A stretch of DNA of 35,001 bases. It comes from DAOUBF01 sp034432795. GTDB taxonomy: Bacteria; Chloroflexota; Anaerolineae; DSLN01. The notes beneath the pieces are model-generated. The model ran no database searches, was not told the origin of the DNA, and worked only from the letters and a program-made list of their open reading frames with translations. Positions 15,242-23,111 of this stretch are shown in pieces. The position numbers and the translations under genes are program-made. Each line of letters starts with the position of its first letter. Within the stretch, counting starts at the first letter, position 1. Where the stretch lies: NCBI GenBank assembly GCA_034432795.1, contig DAOUBF010000032.1:1-35001 (forward strand). Reading direction: 5' to 3'.

Positions 15242-15777
15242 TCAAGACATACGACCTGGAGGTGTTCACCCCGCCCTGCGAACCTGGGGCCGAGCGGTTC
15301 ACGGCGATCGCCCGGCTGCACACGGATATCCGCGAGGTGTTTCCCTATCTGAATGCCACTCTGCGCGGTGCGGTGTATAATCCCGCTGCCCCGGCGATTT
15401 CCTGGACCAAGGGCGGCCATACTGTGGTCTTTCATCCCGACCATATTGCGGTCAGCAACGTGGCCGACCGCGACGCGGCCATCGCCGAGGTGGCCGGGCT
15501 GGTGAAGCTGGTCAACCGCACCTGGGAGCAGCGGGAGGAGATCACCCCCGATTTCGCTGTGCATCAGCGCCCCACGCCCATGGCCGTGTACAAGCTGCTG
15601 CCGGGGACGAACTGCCGGGCGTGCGGCCAGCCCACCTGCTTCACATTCGCACTCAAGCTCGCTGCCAGGCAGGTTTCTTTAGAGCAGTGCCAGCCGCTGT
15701 GGACAGAGGCTTACCGCGAGCAGCGTGAGGCGTTGCTCCGGCTGATCGCTGCCGGGCCAGACGTCGCCCTGGGCTAG
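15235..15777 (+). CDS. 4Fe-4S cluster protein of the CODH/ACS-associated type
   Basis: A 180-aa protein. Residues 115-155 carry YKLLPGTNCRACGQPTC and a later Cys, giving Cys127, Cys130, Cys135 and Cys152 (C-x2-C-x4-C-x16-C). This spacing is that of the Fe-S domain (PF04060) found in the corrinoid protein of CO dehydrogenase/acetyl-CoA synthase and in RnfB. The N-terminal 110 residues (WTKGGHTVVFHPDHIAVSNV) form a second, unassigned domain also seen in stand-alone members, which I know only as an uncharacterised group. No CODH/ACS genes are present. As the last gene of the run it could pass electrons to the thiol proteins encoded upstream (inference). Confidence 0.82.
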   Translation: MLIKTYDLEVFTPPCEPGAERFTAIARLHTDIREVFPYLNATLRGAVYNPAAPAISWTKGGHTVVFHPDHIAVSNVADRDAAIAEVAGLVKLVNRTWEQREEITPDFAVHQRPTPMAVYKLLPGTNCRACGQPTCFTFALKLAARQVSLEQCQPLWTEAYREQREALLRLIAAGPDVALG

Positions 15778-16128
15778 GCCGCATCGTCGTAAGGGCACGG
15801 CGCGCCGTGTCCCTACCTATCCCCACCTACTTCCCCCGCCCCCGCTGTCGGGCGCATTTCAATTTTGGGGCAACTGTCAGCCGTCACCCCCTCCCCCCTG
15901 GTGGGGGAGGGTTGGGGTGGGGGGTCACCAACCGGGTTATCTGCCCCCAATCTGATATACACCCTGCTGTCGTTCCATTTGACAGACCGGCCAACCTGGT
16001 GTACACTGGCCCTAGTCAGCCAGACCCCTAGTGGAAGTGGACTTCTGTCTGTCAGCCGCCGGGAGTCAGGAGCGACCGGCGGCATTGTGTTTCCTCTGGC
16101 CCGCTCCAATGGTGAAGGAGTAACGTGG
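15778..16128. repeat. Repeat-filled gap before the RRM gene
   Basis: The gap contains a near-perfect palindrome centred on CGGCGCGCCG (15792-15814) and a copy of the C-rich/G-rich hairpin repeat at 15883-15929. The RRM-gene promoter lies at 15979-16007, followed by a leader of about 115 nt. The long leader is typical of cold-shock RNA-binding protein genes, whose mRNA structure is often temperature-sensitive. Confidence 0.65.
15979..16007 (+). promoter_or_regulatory. sigma70-type promoter of the RRM gene
   Basis: TTGACA (15979-15984) and TACACT (16002-16007) are separated by 17 bp. The predicted transcription start is near 16014, leaving a leader of about 115 nt before the ATG at 16129. Confidence 0.8.
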
Positions 16129-16464
16129 ATGAACAGTAAACTGTATGTGGGCAATCTGCCCTACACCGCCACCGAGGATGAATTGCGCGAACTGTTCTCC
16201 CAGGCGGGGAACGTGACCTCAGTCGTGATCATCACCGACCGTGACACCGGGCGGAGCAAGGGCTTCGGCTTCGTGGAGATGGGCTCCGGCGCCGAAGCCC
16301 AAAAAGCGATCGCTATGCTTGACGGGCGGATGCTCAATGAGCGGCAGATCCGGGTGAGCGAAGCCCGCCCGCCGGAGGCTCGCTCAGATCGGGGGGGTGG
16401 CGGTTTTCGCGGTGGGGGCGGTCGCGACCGACGTGGGGGGCGGGGAGGCGGCAGGCGCTGGTAA
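16129..16464 (+). CDS. RRM RNA-binding protein with Gly/Arg-rich tail
   Basis: A 111-aa protein. Residues 2-80 are one RNA recognition motif with RNP2 KLYVGNL and RNP1 KGFGFVEM, both intact. The tail is rich in Gly, Arg and Asp (RGG-like). The layout is that of cyanobacterial Rbp and other bacterial cold-shock RRM proteins, which bind mRNA and act as chaperones. The ATG at 16129 has AAGGAG at 16115-16120. The frame stays open upstream to 15865, but that part is repeat sequence. Convergent with hemL. Confidence 0.92.
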   Translation: MNSKLYVGNLPYTATEDELRELFSQAGNVTSVVIITDRDTGRSKGFGFVEMGSGAEAQKAIAMLDGRMLNERQIRVSEARPPEARSDRGGGGFRGGGGRDRRGGRGGGRRW

Positions 16465-16480
16465 GCCTGCCCGCCTGTCC

Positions 16481-17776
16481 TCAGCTTTCGCCCTTCACTG
16501 CCCGCAACGCCCGTTCAACGGCCCGGACCGTGATGTCAATGACCTCCGGTTCATGGGCCAGCGACATGAAGCCCGCCTCAAACTGCGACGGCGCCAGATA
16601 GACGCCTTCCTCTAGCATGGCTCTAAAAAAGCGCGCATAGCGGGCTGTATCACTGCGCCTGGCGCTGGCATAGTCGGTCACCGGCCGGTCGCTAAAGAAG
16701 GCGCAGAACATACTACCGACCCGGTGCACCTGGATCGGCACGCCTGCTTCCTGGGCGGCGGCAGCGACACTGGCGGCCAGACTGGCTGTGCGCTGGTCCA
16801 GCGTCTCATAGACGCCCGGCCGGGCCAACTGCTGAAGGGTAACGATCCCCGCCGTCATCGCCAGCGGGTTACCGGCCAGCGTCCCCGCCTGATAGACAGG
16901 GCCGCTGGGCGCGATCATCTCCATGATTTCGCGCCTGCCGCCATACGCCCCGACCGGCAAGCCGCCGCCGATGACCTTGCCCAATGTGGTCAGGTCGGGC
17001 GTGACGCCGTAAAGCGCCTGCGCGCCACCGTGCGCCACGCGGAAGCCGGTCATCACCTCGTCAAAGATGAGCAGCGCACCGTCATCGCGGGTCAACCGGC
17101 GCAGGCCCTCCAGGAAGCCCTCGGCGGGGGGCACGACGCCCATGTTGCCCGCCACCGGCTCCACGATCACAGCGGCGATCTCGTATGGATGGTCTTCAAA
17201 CAGCCGCGCCACGGCGTTCAGGTCGTTGTAGGGCACGGTCAGCGTGTCGGCAGCGGTGCCGGGGGGCACGCCGGGGCTATCGGGCAGGCCCAATGTGGCC
17301 ACGCCCGACCCGGCCCGCGCCAGCAGGGTGTCGGCATGGCCGTGGTAGCAGCCCTCAAACTTCACGATCTTGTGGCGTCCGGTGTAGGCCCGCGCCAGGC
17401 GCAACGCGCTCATCGTGGCCTCGGTGCCGGAGTTGACGAAGCGGATCATCTCAATAGCGGGCATGGCCCCCTGGATCAGGCGGGCCAGTTCGGTCTCCAG
17501 CGCGGTCGGCGCGCCGTAGCTTGTGCCGCGTTCAACTGCCGCCTTCAGCGCCTCCACGACCACCGGATGCGTGTGGCCGAGGATGAGCGGCCCCCAGGAG
17601 AGGACGTAATCTATATAGCGATTGCCGTCCACGTCGTAGAGATACGCCCCCTGGCCACGCTCAATGAAGAGAGGCTGTCCGCCCACGGCGCGGAAGGCCC
17701 GCACGGGCGAATCCACGCCGCCCGGCAGGTAGCGGCAGGCCTCAGCGAAGAGATGTTGTGAGCGTTCGGCCTTCAT
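16481..17776 (-). CDS. hemL: Glutamate-1-semialdehyde 2,1-aminomutase
   Basis: PLP enzyme that converts glutamate-1-semialdehyde to 5-aminolevulinate, the second step of the C5 route. The 431-aa length is normal. The N-terminus has LPGGVDSPVRAF, the PLP phosphate site SGTEATMSALRLAR and the cofactor Asp in IFDEVMTGFRV (about residue 239). Lys267 in TTLGKVIGGGLPVGAYGG binds PLP as a Schiff base. It is the last gene of the heme operon, starting 6 bp after the cgoX stop codon. Its partner HemA, which makes the unstable semialdehyde, is encoded at the operon start. Confidence 0.97.
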   Translation of the reverse strand: MKAERSQHLFAEACRYLPGGVDSPVRAFRAVGGQPLFIERGQGAYLYDVDGNRYIDYVLSWGPLILGHTHPVVVEALKAAVERGTSYGAPTALETELARLIQGAMPAIEMIRFVNSGTEATMSALRLARAYTGRHKIVKFEGCYHGHADTLLARAGSGVATLGLPDSPGVPPGTAADTLTVPYNDLNAVARLFEDHPYEIAAVIVEPVAGNMGVVPPAEGFLEGLRRLTRDDGALLIFDEVMTGFRVAHGGAQALYGVTPDLTTLGKVIGGGLPVGAYGGRREIMEMIAPSGPVYQAGTLAGNPLAMTAGIVTLQQLARPGVYETLDQRTASLAASVAAAAQEAGVPIQVHRVGSMFCAFFSDRPVTDYASARRSDTARYARFFRAMLEEGVYLAPSQFEAGFMSLAHEPEVIDITVRAVERALRAVKGES

Positions 17777-17782
17777 CGCCTC

Positions 17783-19258
17783 TCACCTCACAGCCACGGT
17801 TGGCAGGGTGGCCAGATCGCACAGGACCCTCTCAGCCACCTGCATCCCCGCCCGGATGCCATCGGGTAGCCCCACGCCGCCGTAAGCGCTGCCTGTCAGG
17901 TACAGCCCCGGCAGCCGCGCCAGGTGCCCCTGAAGGGCCTCCAGCCGTTCCCCATGGCCCAGCACATACTGGGGCATGGCCCGCGGCCAGCGGAAGACGC
18001 GCACCAGGGCCGGTTCAGCCTGAATGCCGAGAAGGTCGGCGAGTTCCGCCCGGATCAGGCGCAACAGGGCCTGATCATCTAGTCCGACGATCTCCTCCTG
18101 TCCCGCCCGGCCCAGGAAGCAGCGCAACAACACGAAGCCCGACGGGGCGCGGCACGGAAACTTGCTTGAGGTCCAGGTGCAGGCCAGGAGCGGGCGGTTC
18201 TCCACACGGGGCACGACAAAGCCATAGCCGTCCAGGGGGTGGCGGACATCGGCGCGGCGGAAAGCCAGCGAGACCGTCGCGGTGGACACATAGGGAATGG
18301 CACGGAGAATGTGGGCCAGGCCCGGGGCCAGGTCAGCAATGAGGTCCGCCGCCACGTAGGCCGGCGTCGCCAGGACAACGGCATCCGCCGGGAGGGTCCG
18401 GCCATCCGCAAGCTCTACATCGTACCCCGACCAGCGCCGCCCGTCCGGCATTCGTGGGTGGAGACATTGGACGCGCTGACCGGTGTAAAGCTGCACCCGG
18501 TCCAGGCGGGCGACCAGCGCCTCTACAAGTTGTCCCAGCCCCTGGCGCAAGGTGACGAAGCCCGACCAGCGGCGGAGGCCCTCTCCCGCAGTTGTGGGAG
18601 AGGGGGGCAGAGGGGTGGGGGCCGATCCCCGCGTCAGCAAGCCCCTGATCAGGCTGCCGTACTCTCTCTCTAACTCCAGCAGGCGCGGGAAGGTGGCCCT
18701 CAGGCTCAACTGCTCACCGTCCCCGGCGTAAATCCCCGCCATGAGCGGCTCAACGATGCGCTCAAACGCCTCGCGCCCCAGGTGCTCGCGCACAAAGGCC
18801 CCCAGCGTCACATCGCCCTCCCGTTCACGCGGGCGCTGGATTAAATCCAGGGCAGCGCGGGCCTTGCCCAACGGGGAAAGCAGGCCGGTCTGGAGCAGGG
18901 GCTTGAGCCGGGTGGGGATCATCAGCGTCAGCCCCTCCGGCAGTTCATGCAGCCGCCCCCGGTACAGGACGAAGGTCTTCTTGTGTGCCGGGTTCGCCGC
19001 AACGATCTGATCGCCCAGGCCCAGGCGCTGCGCCAGGTCAACCGCCCAGGGCTTCTGCGCCAGGACCGAATCCGGCCCGCCCTCAATAACGAAGCCGTCC
19101 ACCCGCTCGGTGCGGATGACGCCGCCCAGCCACCGCTCGGCCTCCACCAGGCTCACCTGGATGGGCACAGCGGCAGCGCGGGCACGCTCCTGCAACTCGT
19201 AGGCGGTCGTTAGCCCGGCGATGCCCCCGCCAATGATGACTATGCGAAAACCATCCAT
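17783..19258 (-). CDS. cgoX: HemY-type coproporphyrinogen III oxidase (CgoX)
   Basis: A 491-aa FAD enzyme of the HemY family. The dinucleotide-binding motif IVIIGGGIAGLTTAYEL is at residues 6-22, followed by GGVIRTERVDGFVIEGGPDS, and YGGVGLPDGIRAG lies near the C-terminus. HemY enzymes oxidise protoporphyrinogen IX, or coproporphyrinogen III in the coproporphyrin-dependent route. I prefer the latter because chdC is in the same operon and no hemN or hemF is present. Residues about 208-226 (SAPTPLPPSPTTAGEG) come from a copy of the C-rich/G-rich repeat at 18577-18622 inserted in frame. The insertion lies between conserved domains, so the enzyme is probably still active. The gene begins 29 bp after cpfC. 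Confidence 0.92.
   Translation of the reverse strand: MDGFRIVIIGGGIAGLTTAYELQERARAAAVPIQVSLVEAERWLGGVIRTERVDGFVIEGGPDSVLAQKPWAVDLAQRLGLGDQIVAANPAHKKTFVLYRGRLHELPEGLTLMIPTRLKPLLQTGLLSPLGKARAALDLIQRPREREGDVTLGAFVREHLGREAFERIVEPLMAGIYAGDGEQLSLRATFPRLLELEREYGSLIRGLLTRGSAPTPLPPSPTTAGEGLRRWSGFVTLRQGLGQLVEALVARLDRVQLYTGQRVQCLHPRMPDGRRWSGYDVELADGRTLPADAVVLATPAYVAADLIADLAPGLAHILRAIPYVSTATVSLAFRRADVRHPLDGYGFVVPRVENRPLLACTWTSSKFPCRAPSGFVLLRCFLGRAGQEEIVGLDDQALLRLIRAELADLLGIQAEPALVRVFRWPRAMPQYVLGHGERLEALQGHLARLPGLYLTGSAYGGVGLPDGIRAGMQVAERVLCDLATLPTVAVR
18577..18622. repeat. C-rich/G-rich repeat inside the cgoX gene
   Basis: The segment contains the CCCTCTCCCGCA and TGTGGGAGAGGGG arms of the dispersed hairpin repeat, in frame within cgoX. 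It adds a Pro/Ser/Thr-rich loop of about 15-18 residues without disturbing flanking conserved sequence. Confidence 0.75.
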
Positions 19259-19287
19259 CTCGCTACGCCCCAGCCCCGTACCCGCCT

Positions 19288-20220
19288 TCAGAATCCATAC
19301 CGCCTCACCAGATTCGCCAGCGCCTGGATGAGCATGGGCGAGGTGTTCAGCGATTCCGTCCGCTCCAACTGCATCCCCAGCCTCTCCGCCTGCTGGCGAT
19401 ACAGGATGTCCACATCGTAGAGGACCTCTACGTGATCGCAGACAAAGCCAATAGGGGCGACGAGCACATGGCGATGGCCAGCGGCGGCCAGTTCACCCAG
19501 GACCGCCGTCACATCCGGCCCCAGCCAGGGTTCAGGCGAGGCGCCCGCGCTCTGGTAGGCGAAGCGCCAGTGCACCGGCCCCAGGTGCTGCACCACGCCC
19601 GCCACGGTCTCCATCAACTCCTGCGGATAGGGGTCGCCCTCAGCCAGAATGCGCTGCGGCAGGCTGTGGGCGGTGAACACGATAGGAACCTGCCCCCGCA
19701 CCTCCGCCGGGAAGCGCCTGAGCGCCTGGCTCACCTTCTCGGCCAGCGCCTGGATATACAGCGGTTCGTCGTTCCAGCTTTCTACATAGTGGACCTCCAG
19801 CGGCAGGCCCAGTTCGGCCCGGGACTCCTCGGCTTTGCGGATGTAGGCGCCCACGCTCAGGCGCGAGGTGTGCGGCGCCATGGGGATGGCGACGAGGCGC
19901 CGGATGCCCGCGGCCACCATCTGGGCCAGGGCCTCCCGAATGTAGGGATGCCAATGGCGCATGCCCACTGCGACGCGGAAGCGATCCCCTTCCGCATTCA
20001 GGGCGCGTTCCAATGCCATCGCCTGTTGCCGGGTCAGGTCCAGGAGCGGCGAACGCCCGCCGATCAGCCGGTAACGCTCACGCACCTCGGCGACTAACTC
20101 CGGGCTGGGGGGCCGCCCGTTGCGCACGTCCAGCAAATAGGCCGCCACCTCATCCAGTGAGTTCGGCCCACCGTAGGCCATAAGCAGAACGCCCACAACC
20201 TTATCGCCTGCTGAGCGCAT
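19288..20220 (-). CDS. cpfC: Ferrochelatase (coproporphyrin III type)
   Basis: Inserts Fe(II) into the porphyrin ring. In the coproporphyrin-dependent route the substrate is coproporphyrin III, and the product is coproheme for ChdC. The 310-aa length suits the short, soluble CpfC type, which lacks the C-terminal extension of many protoporphyrin ferrochelatases. Metal and catalytic residues His185 (VFTAHSLP) and Glu265 (CDHVEVLYD) are present. The N-terminus has LLMAYGGPNSLDEV. The ATG at 20220 has a GGAGA ribosome binding site and overlaps the hemE end by 20 bp. Confidence 0.93.
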   Translation of the reverse strand: MRSAGDKVVGVLLMAYGGPNSLDEVAAYLLDVRNGRPPSPELVAEVRERYRLIGGRSPLLDLTRQQAMALERALNAEGDRFRVAVGMRHWHPYIREALAQMVAAGIRRLVAIPMAPHTSRLSVGAYIRKAEESRAELGLPLEVHYVESWNDEPLYIQALAEKVSQALRRFPAEVRGQVPIVFTAHSLPQRILAEGDPYPQELMETVAGVVQHLGPVHWRFAYQSAGASPEPWLGPDVTAVLGELAAAGHRHVLVAPIGFVCDHVEVLYDVDILYRQQAERLGMQLERTESLNTSPMLIQALANLVRRYGF

Positions 20221-21244
20221 GGACTATCTCCACGACCGCTTTCACATTCTCCACTGGCGTCTGCGGCAGGATGCCATGCCCCAGGTTGAAGATATGGCCG
20301 GGCCGCCCCGCCGCCTCTGCCAACACCTGGCGCACGCGCTTCTCCAACTCATCCCTGGGCGCCAACAGCGCCGCCGGGTCCAGATTCCCCTGAATGGCCA
20401 CCCCCGGCCCCAACCGTTGCCAGGCCGCGCCCAGGCCGATGCGCCAGTCCACCCCGATCACATCGCCGCCCGCCTCGCGCATCCACTCCAACAGCCCGGC
20501 GGTGCCCGTGCCGAAGTGGATCACCGGCACGCCCTCTTCGGCCAACGCCCTCAGCACCCGGCGCGAGTAGGGGAAGACGTACTCACAGTAATCGCCTGGA
20601 CTCAGGCAGCCCACCCAGCTATCAAACAGTTGTAGCGCCTGCGCCCCGGCGCGGACCTGCGCCCGCAGGTAAGCCGTCACCGCCTCCGTCAGCCGCTCCA
20701 TAAGCGTGTGCCAGACATCGGGCGCCCGGAGCATGAGCGCCCTGGTGGTAAGATGGTCGCGGGAGGCGCCACCTTCAATGAGATAGCTTGCCAGGGTGAA
20801 GGGGGCACCGGCGAAGCCGATCAGCGGCACGCGCCCCTCCAGTTCGCGCCGCACCAGGCGGATCGTTTCCAGGACGAAGGGCAGGTCCTCCTCCGGCTCA
20901 AGCGGACGCAACGCCCCGACGTCGGCGGCCGAGCGCAGCGGGTGGGCGATCACCGGCCCTTCGCCCGCCGCAAAGCGCAGTTCAACCCCCATGGGGATCA
21001 GGGGCAGCAAGATGTCGGCGAAGAGGATGGCCGCGTCCACGCCCAGGGTGCGCACGGGCTGGAGCGTCACCTCGGCGGCCAGGTCTGGCGCCCGGCAGAT
21101 GTCCAGCAGGCCATAGCGTTCGCGGATGCGGCGGTATTCCGGCAGGTAGCGCCCGGCCTGGCGCATGAACCAGACCGGCGTGCAGTCCACCGGTTGGCGG
21201 CGACAGGCGCGCAGAAAGCGCATCGGCTCCTCTGCTACCGCCAT
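20201..21244 (-). CDS. hemE: Uroporphyrinogen decarboxylase
   Basis: Removes four carboxyl groups from uroporphyrinogen III to make coproporphyrinogen III, without a cofactor, in the cytosol. The 347-aa TIM-barrel protein has the family signature TPVWFMRQAGRYLPEYR at residues 22-38, which carries the Arg residues that hold the substrate. IQGNLDPAALLAP and GHGILPQTPVENV lie near the C-terminus. A GGAGGAG site is about 10 bases before the ATG at 21244. It overlaps chdC upstream by 10 bp and cpfC downstream by 20 bp, showing tight coupling. Confidence 0.97.
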   Translation of the reverse strand: MAVAEEPMRFLRACRRQPVDCTPVWFMRQAGRYLPEYRRIRERYGLLDICRAPDLAAEVTLQPVRTLGVDAAILFADILLPLIPMGVELRFAAGEGPVIAHPLRSAADVGALRPLEPEEDLPFVLETIRLVRRELEGRVPLIGFAGAPFTLASYLIEGGASRDHLTTRALMLRAPDVWHTLMERLTEAVTAYLRAQVRAGAQALQLFDSWVGCLSPGDYCEYVFPYSRRVLRALAEEGVPVIHFGTGTAGLLEWMREAGGDVIGVDWRIGLGAAWQRLGPGVAIQGNLDPAALLAPRDELEKRVRQVLAEAAGRPGHIFNLGHGILPQTPVENVKAVVEIVHALSRR

Positions 21245-21924
21245 AGCGCCAGCGTCTCCTCCGCCGGATGGTAGATGGCTGTGTACAGCGGCGTGTCGCG
21301 CAGGGTGTAGCGGCGCACCTCCGTGCCCCGCAGCGCGCTCACCAGTTCGGAGAAATGCACCAGGTTATCCGTCTCATACACCACCACGAACTCCTGGTCC
21401 TGGATGCCGGTAGAGTACAGCAGCAGTTGGGTGATCTCCGGGTGCTCCTTGCCGATGCGGATGTGCTCGTTCATCATGCCCTGGCGCGCCTCGCGGCTCA
21501 TCAGGTACCACTCGGTGGTCTTGACAAAGGGATAAACAATCAGGTAGCGCTTGCGCACCCCGGCGAAGGGGTCCATCTCCTGGGTGGAGCGGGCTTTGGT
21601 GTACTGCGAGGGGCGGGTGTAGCCCCACAGCACAGTGTTGATTTGGAGGTAGGCGCGGAACGGGTTCGTCGCCCGTGCGAAGTCCTCAAAGAAGGCGGCG
21701 CTCTCATCGGCACCTTCAGCGGGCAACGCGCTCCACACCAGCAGGTCATCCCCGCCCGATGTGGGAAAAACCTGATAAATGTCCACCTTCGGAGCGGCCT
21801 GGCGCAACCCGGCCAGCCAGGCCCGGTGACACTCGGTGCGCGCCTCCGCAGGAAGCGCCCAATAAGCCTCTTTGAAGGCGACCAGCGCAAAGTGGTTCAG
21901 GCTGGAAGGCGTTTGTTCAGGCAT
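21235..21924 (-). CDS. chdC: Coproheme decarboxylase, HemQ/ChdC type
   Basis: Decarboxylates two propionates of coproheme to vinyls, giving heme b, with hydrogen peroxide as oxidant. A 229-aa member of the chlorite-dismutase-like family. YPFVKTTEWYLM provides the catalytic Tyr131, and MMNEHIRIGKEHP provides the proximal heme ligand His154, 23 residues later as in actinobacterial ChdC. FSELVSALRGTEVRRYTLRDTP is the conserved C-terminal part. The frame begins at a GTG at 21942, but I chose the ATG at 21924 because AAAGGA lies 9 bases before it and the extra 6 codons overlap repeat DNA. Its neighbours are the alternative decarboxylase candidate upstream and hemE downstream. Confidence 0.92.
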   Translation of the reverse strand: MPEQTPSSLNHFALVAFKEAYWALPAEARTECHRAWLAGLRQAAPKVDIYQVFPTSGGDDLLVWSALPAEGADESAAFFEDFARATNPFRAYLQINTVLWGYTRPSQYTKARSTQEMDPFAGVRKRYLIVYPFVKTTEWYLMSREARQGMMNEHIRIGKEHPEITQLLLYSTGIQDQEFVVVYETDNLVHFSELVSALRGTEVRRYTLRDTPLYTAIYHPAEETLALWR

Positions 21925-21938
21925 AGGTGATGGTCCTT

Positions 21939-23108
21939 TCACCCCCTCCCTGGCCCTCCCCCCTCGCGGGGGAGGGTTGAGGTGGGGGGCATTCCATGTC
22001 GCTTTGATAGATCCGGTTCATAGATGCAAAACGGCTCTTCGCCCAGATACTCGCCTGTCATGCCGTAAGCGCGGGCGCGGCAGCCCCCGCACACCTGTTT
22101 GAACTCGCACAGGCCGCACTTGCCCTGCAGCAGGCCCGGATCGCGCAACTCCTGGAACAGGGGCGCCTCCTCCCAAATGGCGCGGAAGGGCTGTTGGCGG
22201 ATGTTGCCCGCCGCAATGGGCAGATAACCGCAAGGGAAGACCTCGCCGCGATGGCTGACGAAGCACACGCCTGTGCCCGCCAGGCAGCCCCGCGTCATAC
22301 TGTTCATGGAAGGATGGCCGCCCGGATGGCCACCTGCGTGCTGCTGACGCGCCGCGCTGGCCGGGCGCTCGCGGATGAGGCCCTGGCGTCGCTCCGCTGC
22401 CTGGCGCTGGCGCATGATGCGGAAGTAGTGGGGCGCACAGGTCGCTTTAAGCTCAATGCCGCCCTCCATTTCGCGGTCATACAGCCAGTTGAGCACGGCT
22501 TCGTACTCAGCGCCCGTGATCATCTGCTCATCAGCGATCTCCTGGCCGCAGCCGACGGGGACGAGCAGGAACAGGTGCAGCGCCACCGCGCCCAGGGACT
22601 TCGCCAACTGCCAGGTCTGGTCCAGTTGGTGCAGGTTGTGGCGGGCGATGGTCGTGTTGATCTGCACCGGCAGACCCACAGCGCGCAGATACTCCAGGCC
22701 AGCGAGGGCACGGTCAAATGCGCCCGGCCCGCGAAAGAGGTCGTGCGTGGCGGCGTCGGCGCCGTCCAGGCTCAGGCTCACACGGCGGATGCCGGCCTCT
22801 TTGATCGCCTGCGCCAGCGCCCGGTCAATCAGCGTGCCGTTCGTGGCCAGCGCCACGATCAGCCCACGATCAGCGGCGTAGCGGGCGATCCGCAGAATGT
22901 CGGGGCGAAACAGCGGCTCACCGCCCGACAGGACCAGGATGGGACGGGCGAAGCTGGCAATGTCGTCAATCATGGCGAAGGCTTCGTTCGTAGATAAGTC
23001 CTGCGGCATGAGCGTATCGGCGACGGTGATGCGCCGGCAATGGATGCAGCGCAGGTTACAGCCAGCGGTGGTTTCCCAGAAGATCAGACGAGGGGGTGGG
23101 GTGGGCAT
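21939..23108 (-). CDS. ahbD: Radical SAM/SPASM protein, AhbD-like heme synthase
   Basis: A 389-aa radical SAM protein. The cluster motif CNLRCIHC gives Cys17, Cys21 and Cys24 after IFWETTAG. LVLSGGEPLFRPD is the GGE motif. The SPASM-type C-terminal part has GCLAGTGVCFVSHRGEVFPC, GKCGLCEFKQVCGGCRARAYG and EPFCIYEP, which match what I know of AhbD. AhbD converts Fe-coproporphyrin III to heme b without oxygen. AhbC or NirJ-type enzymes are the main alternatives, but the GYLPIAAGNIR segment and heme context favour AhbD. The last 22-24 residues (KRHGMPPTSTLPREGG) are encoded by a dispersed repeat, a tail not expected in the family. It starts 4 bp after hemB and overlaps the open frame of chdC. Confidence 0.78.
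   Translation of the reverse strand: MPTPPPRLIFWETTAGCNLRCIHCRRITVADTLMPQDLSTNEAFAMIDDIASFARPILVLSGGEPLFRPDILRIARYAADRGLIVALATNGTLIDRALAQAIKEAGIRRVSLSLDGADAATHDLFRGPGAFDRALAGLEYLRAVGLPVQINTTIARHNLHQLDQTWQLAKSLGAVALHLFLLVPVGCGQEIADEQMITGAEYEAVLNWLYDREMEGGIELKATCAPHYFRIMRQRQAAERRQGLIRERPASAARQQHAGGHPGGHPSMNSMTRGCLAGTGVCFVSHRGEVFPCGYLPIAAGNIRQQPFRAIWEEAPLFQELRDPGLLQGKCGLCEFKQVCGGCRARAYGMTGEYLGEEPFCIYEPDLSKRHGMPPTSTLPREGGGPGRG
21940..21990. repeat. C-rich/G-rich repeat at the ahbD-chdC junction
   Basis: A full copy of the hairpin repeat (CCCTCCCCC arm and GGGGGAGGG arm) supplies the C-terminal codons and stop of the ahbD-like gene. It lies just upstream of the chdC ribosome binding site. In the mRNA it would form a stable hairpin near the chdC start, so it may set the ratio of the two decarboxylases. 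Confidence 0.7.
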
Positions 23109-23111
23109 GGG

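Noticed and set aside
15235..15777. 4Fe-4S protein as evidence for a Wood-Ljungdahl cluster
   Set aside because: Only the small Fe-S domain is shared; no CODH, ACS or corrinoid methyltransferase gene is in the window.
16724..17761. 345-codon plus-strand frame opposite hemL
   Set aside because: It is antisense to a well-supported gene and shows no conserved domain.
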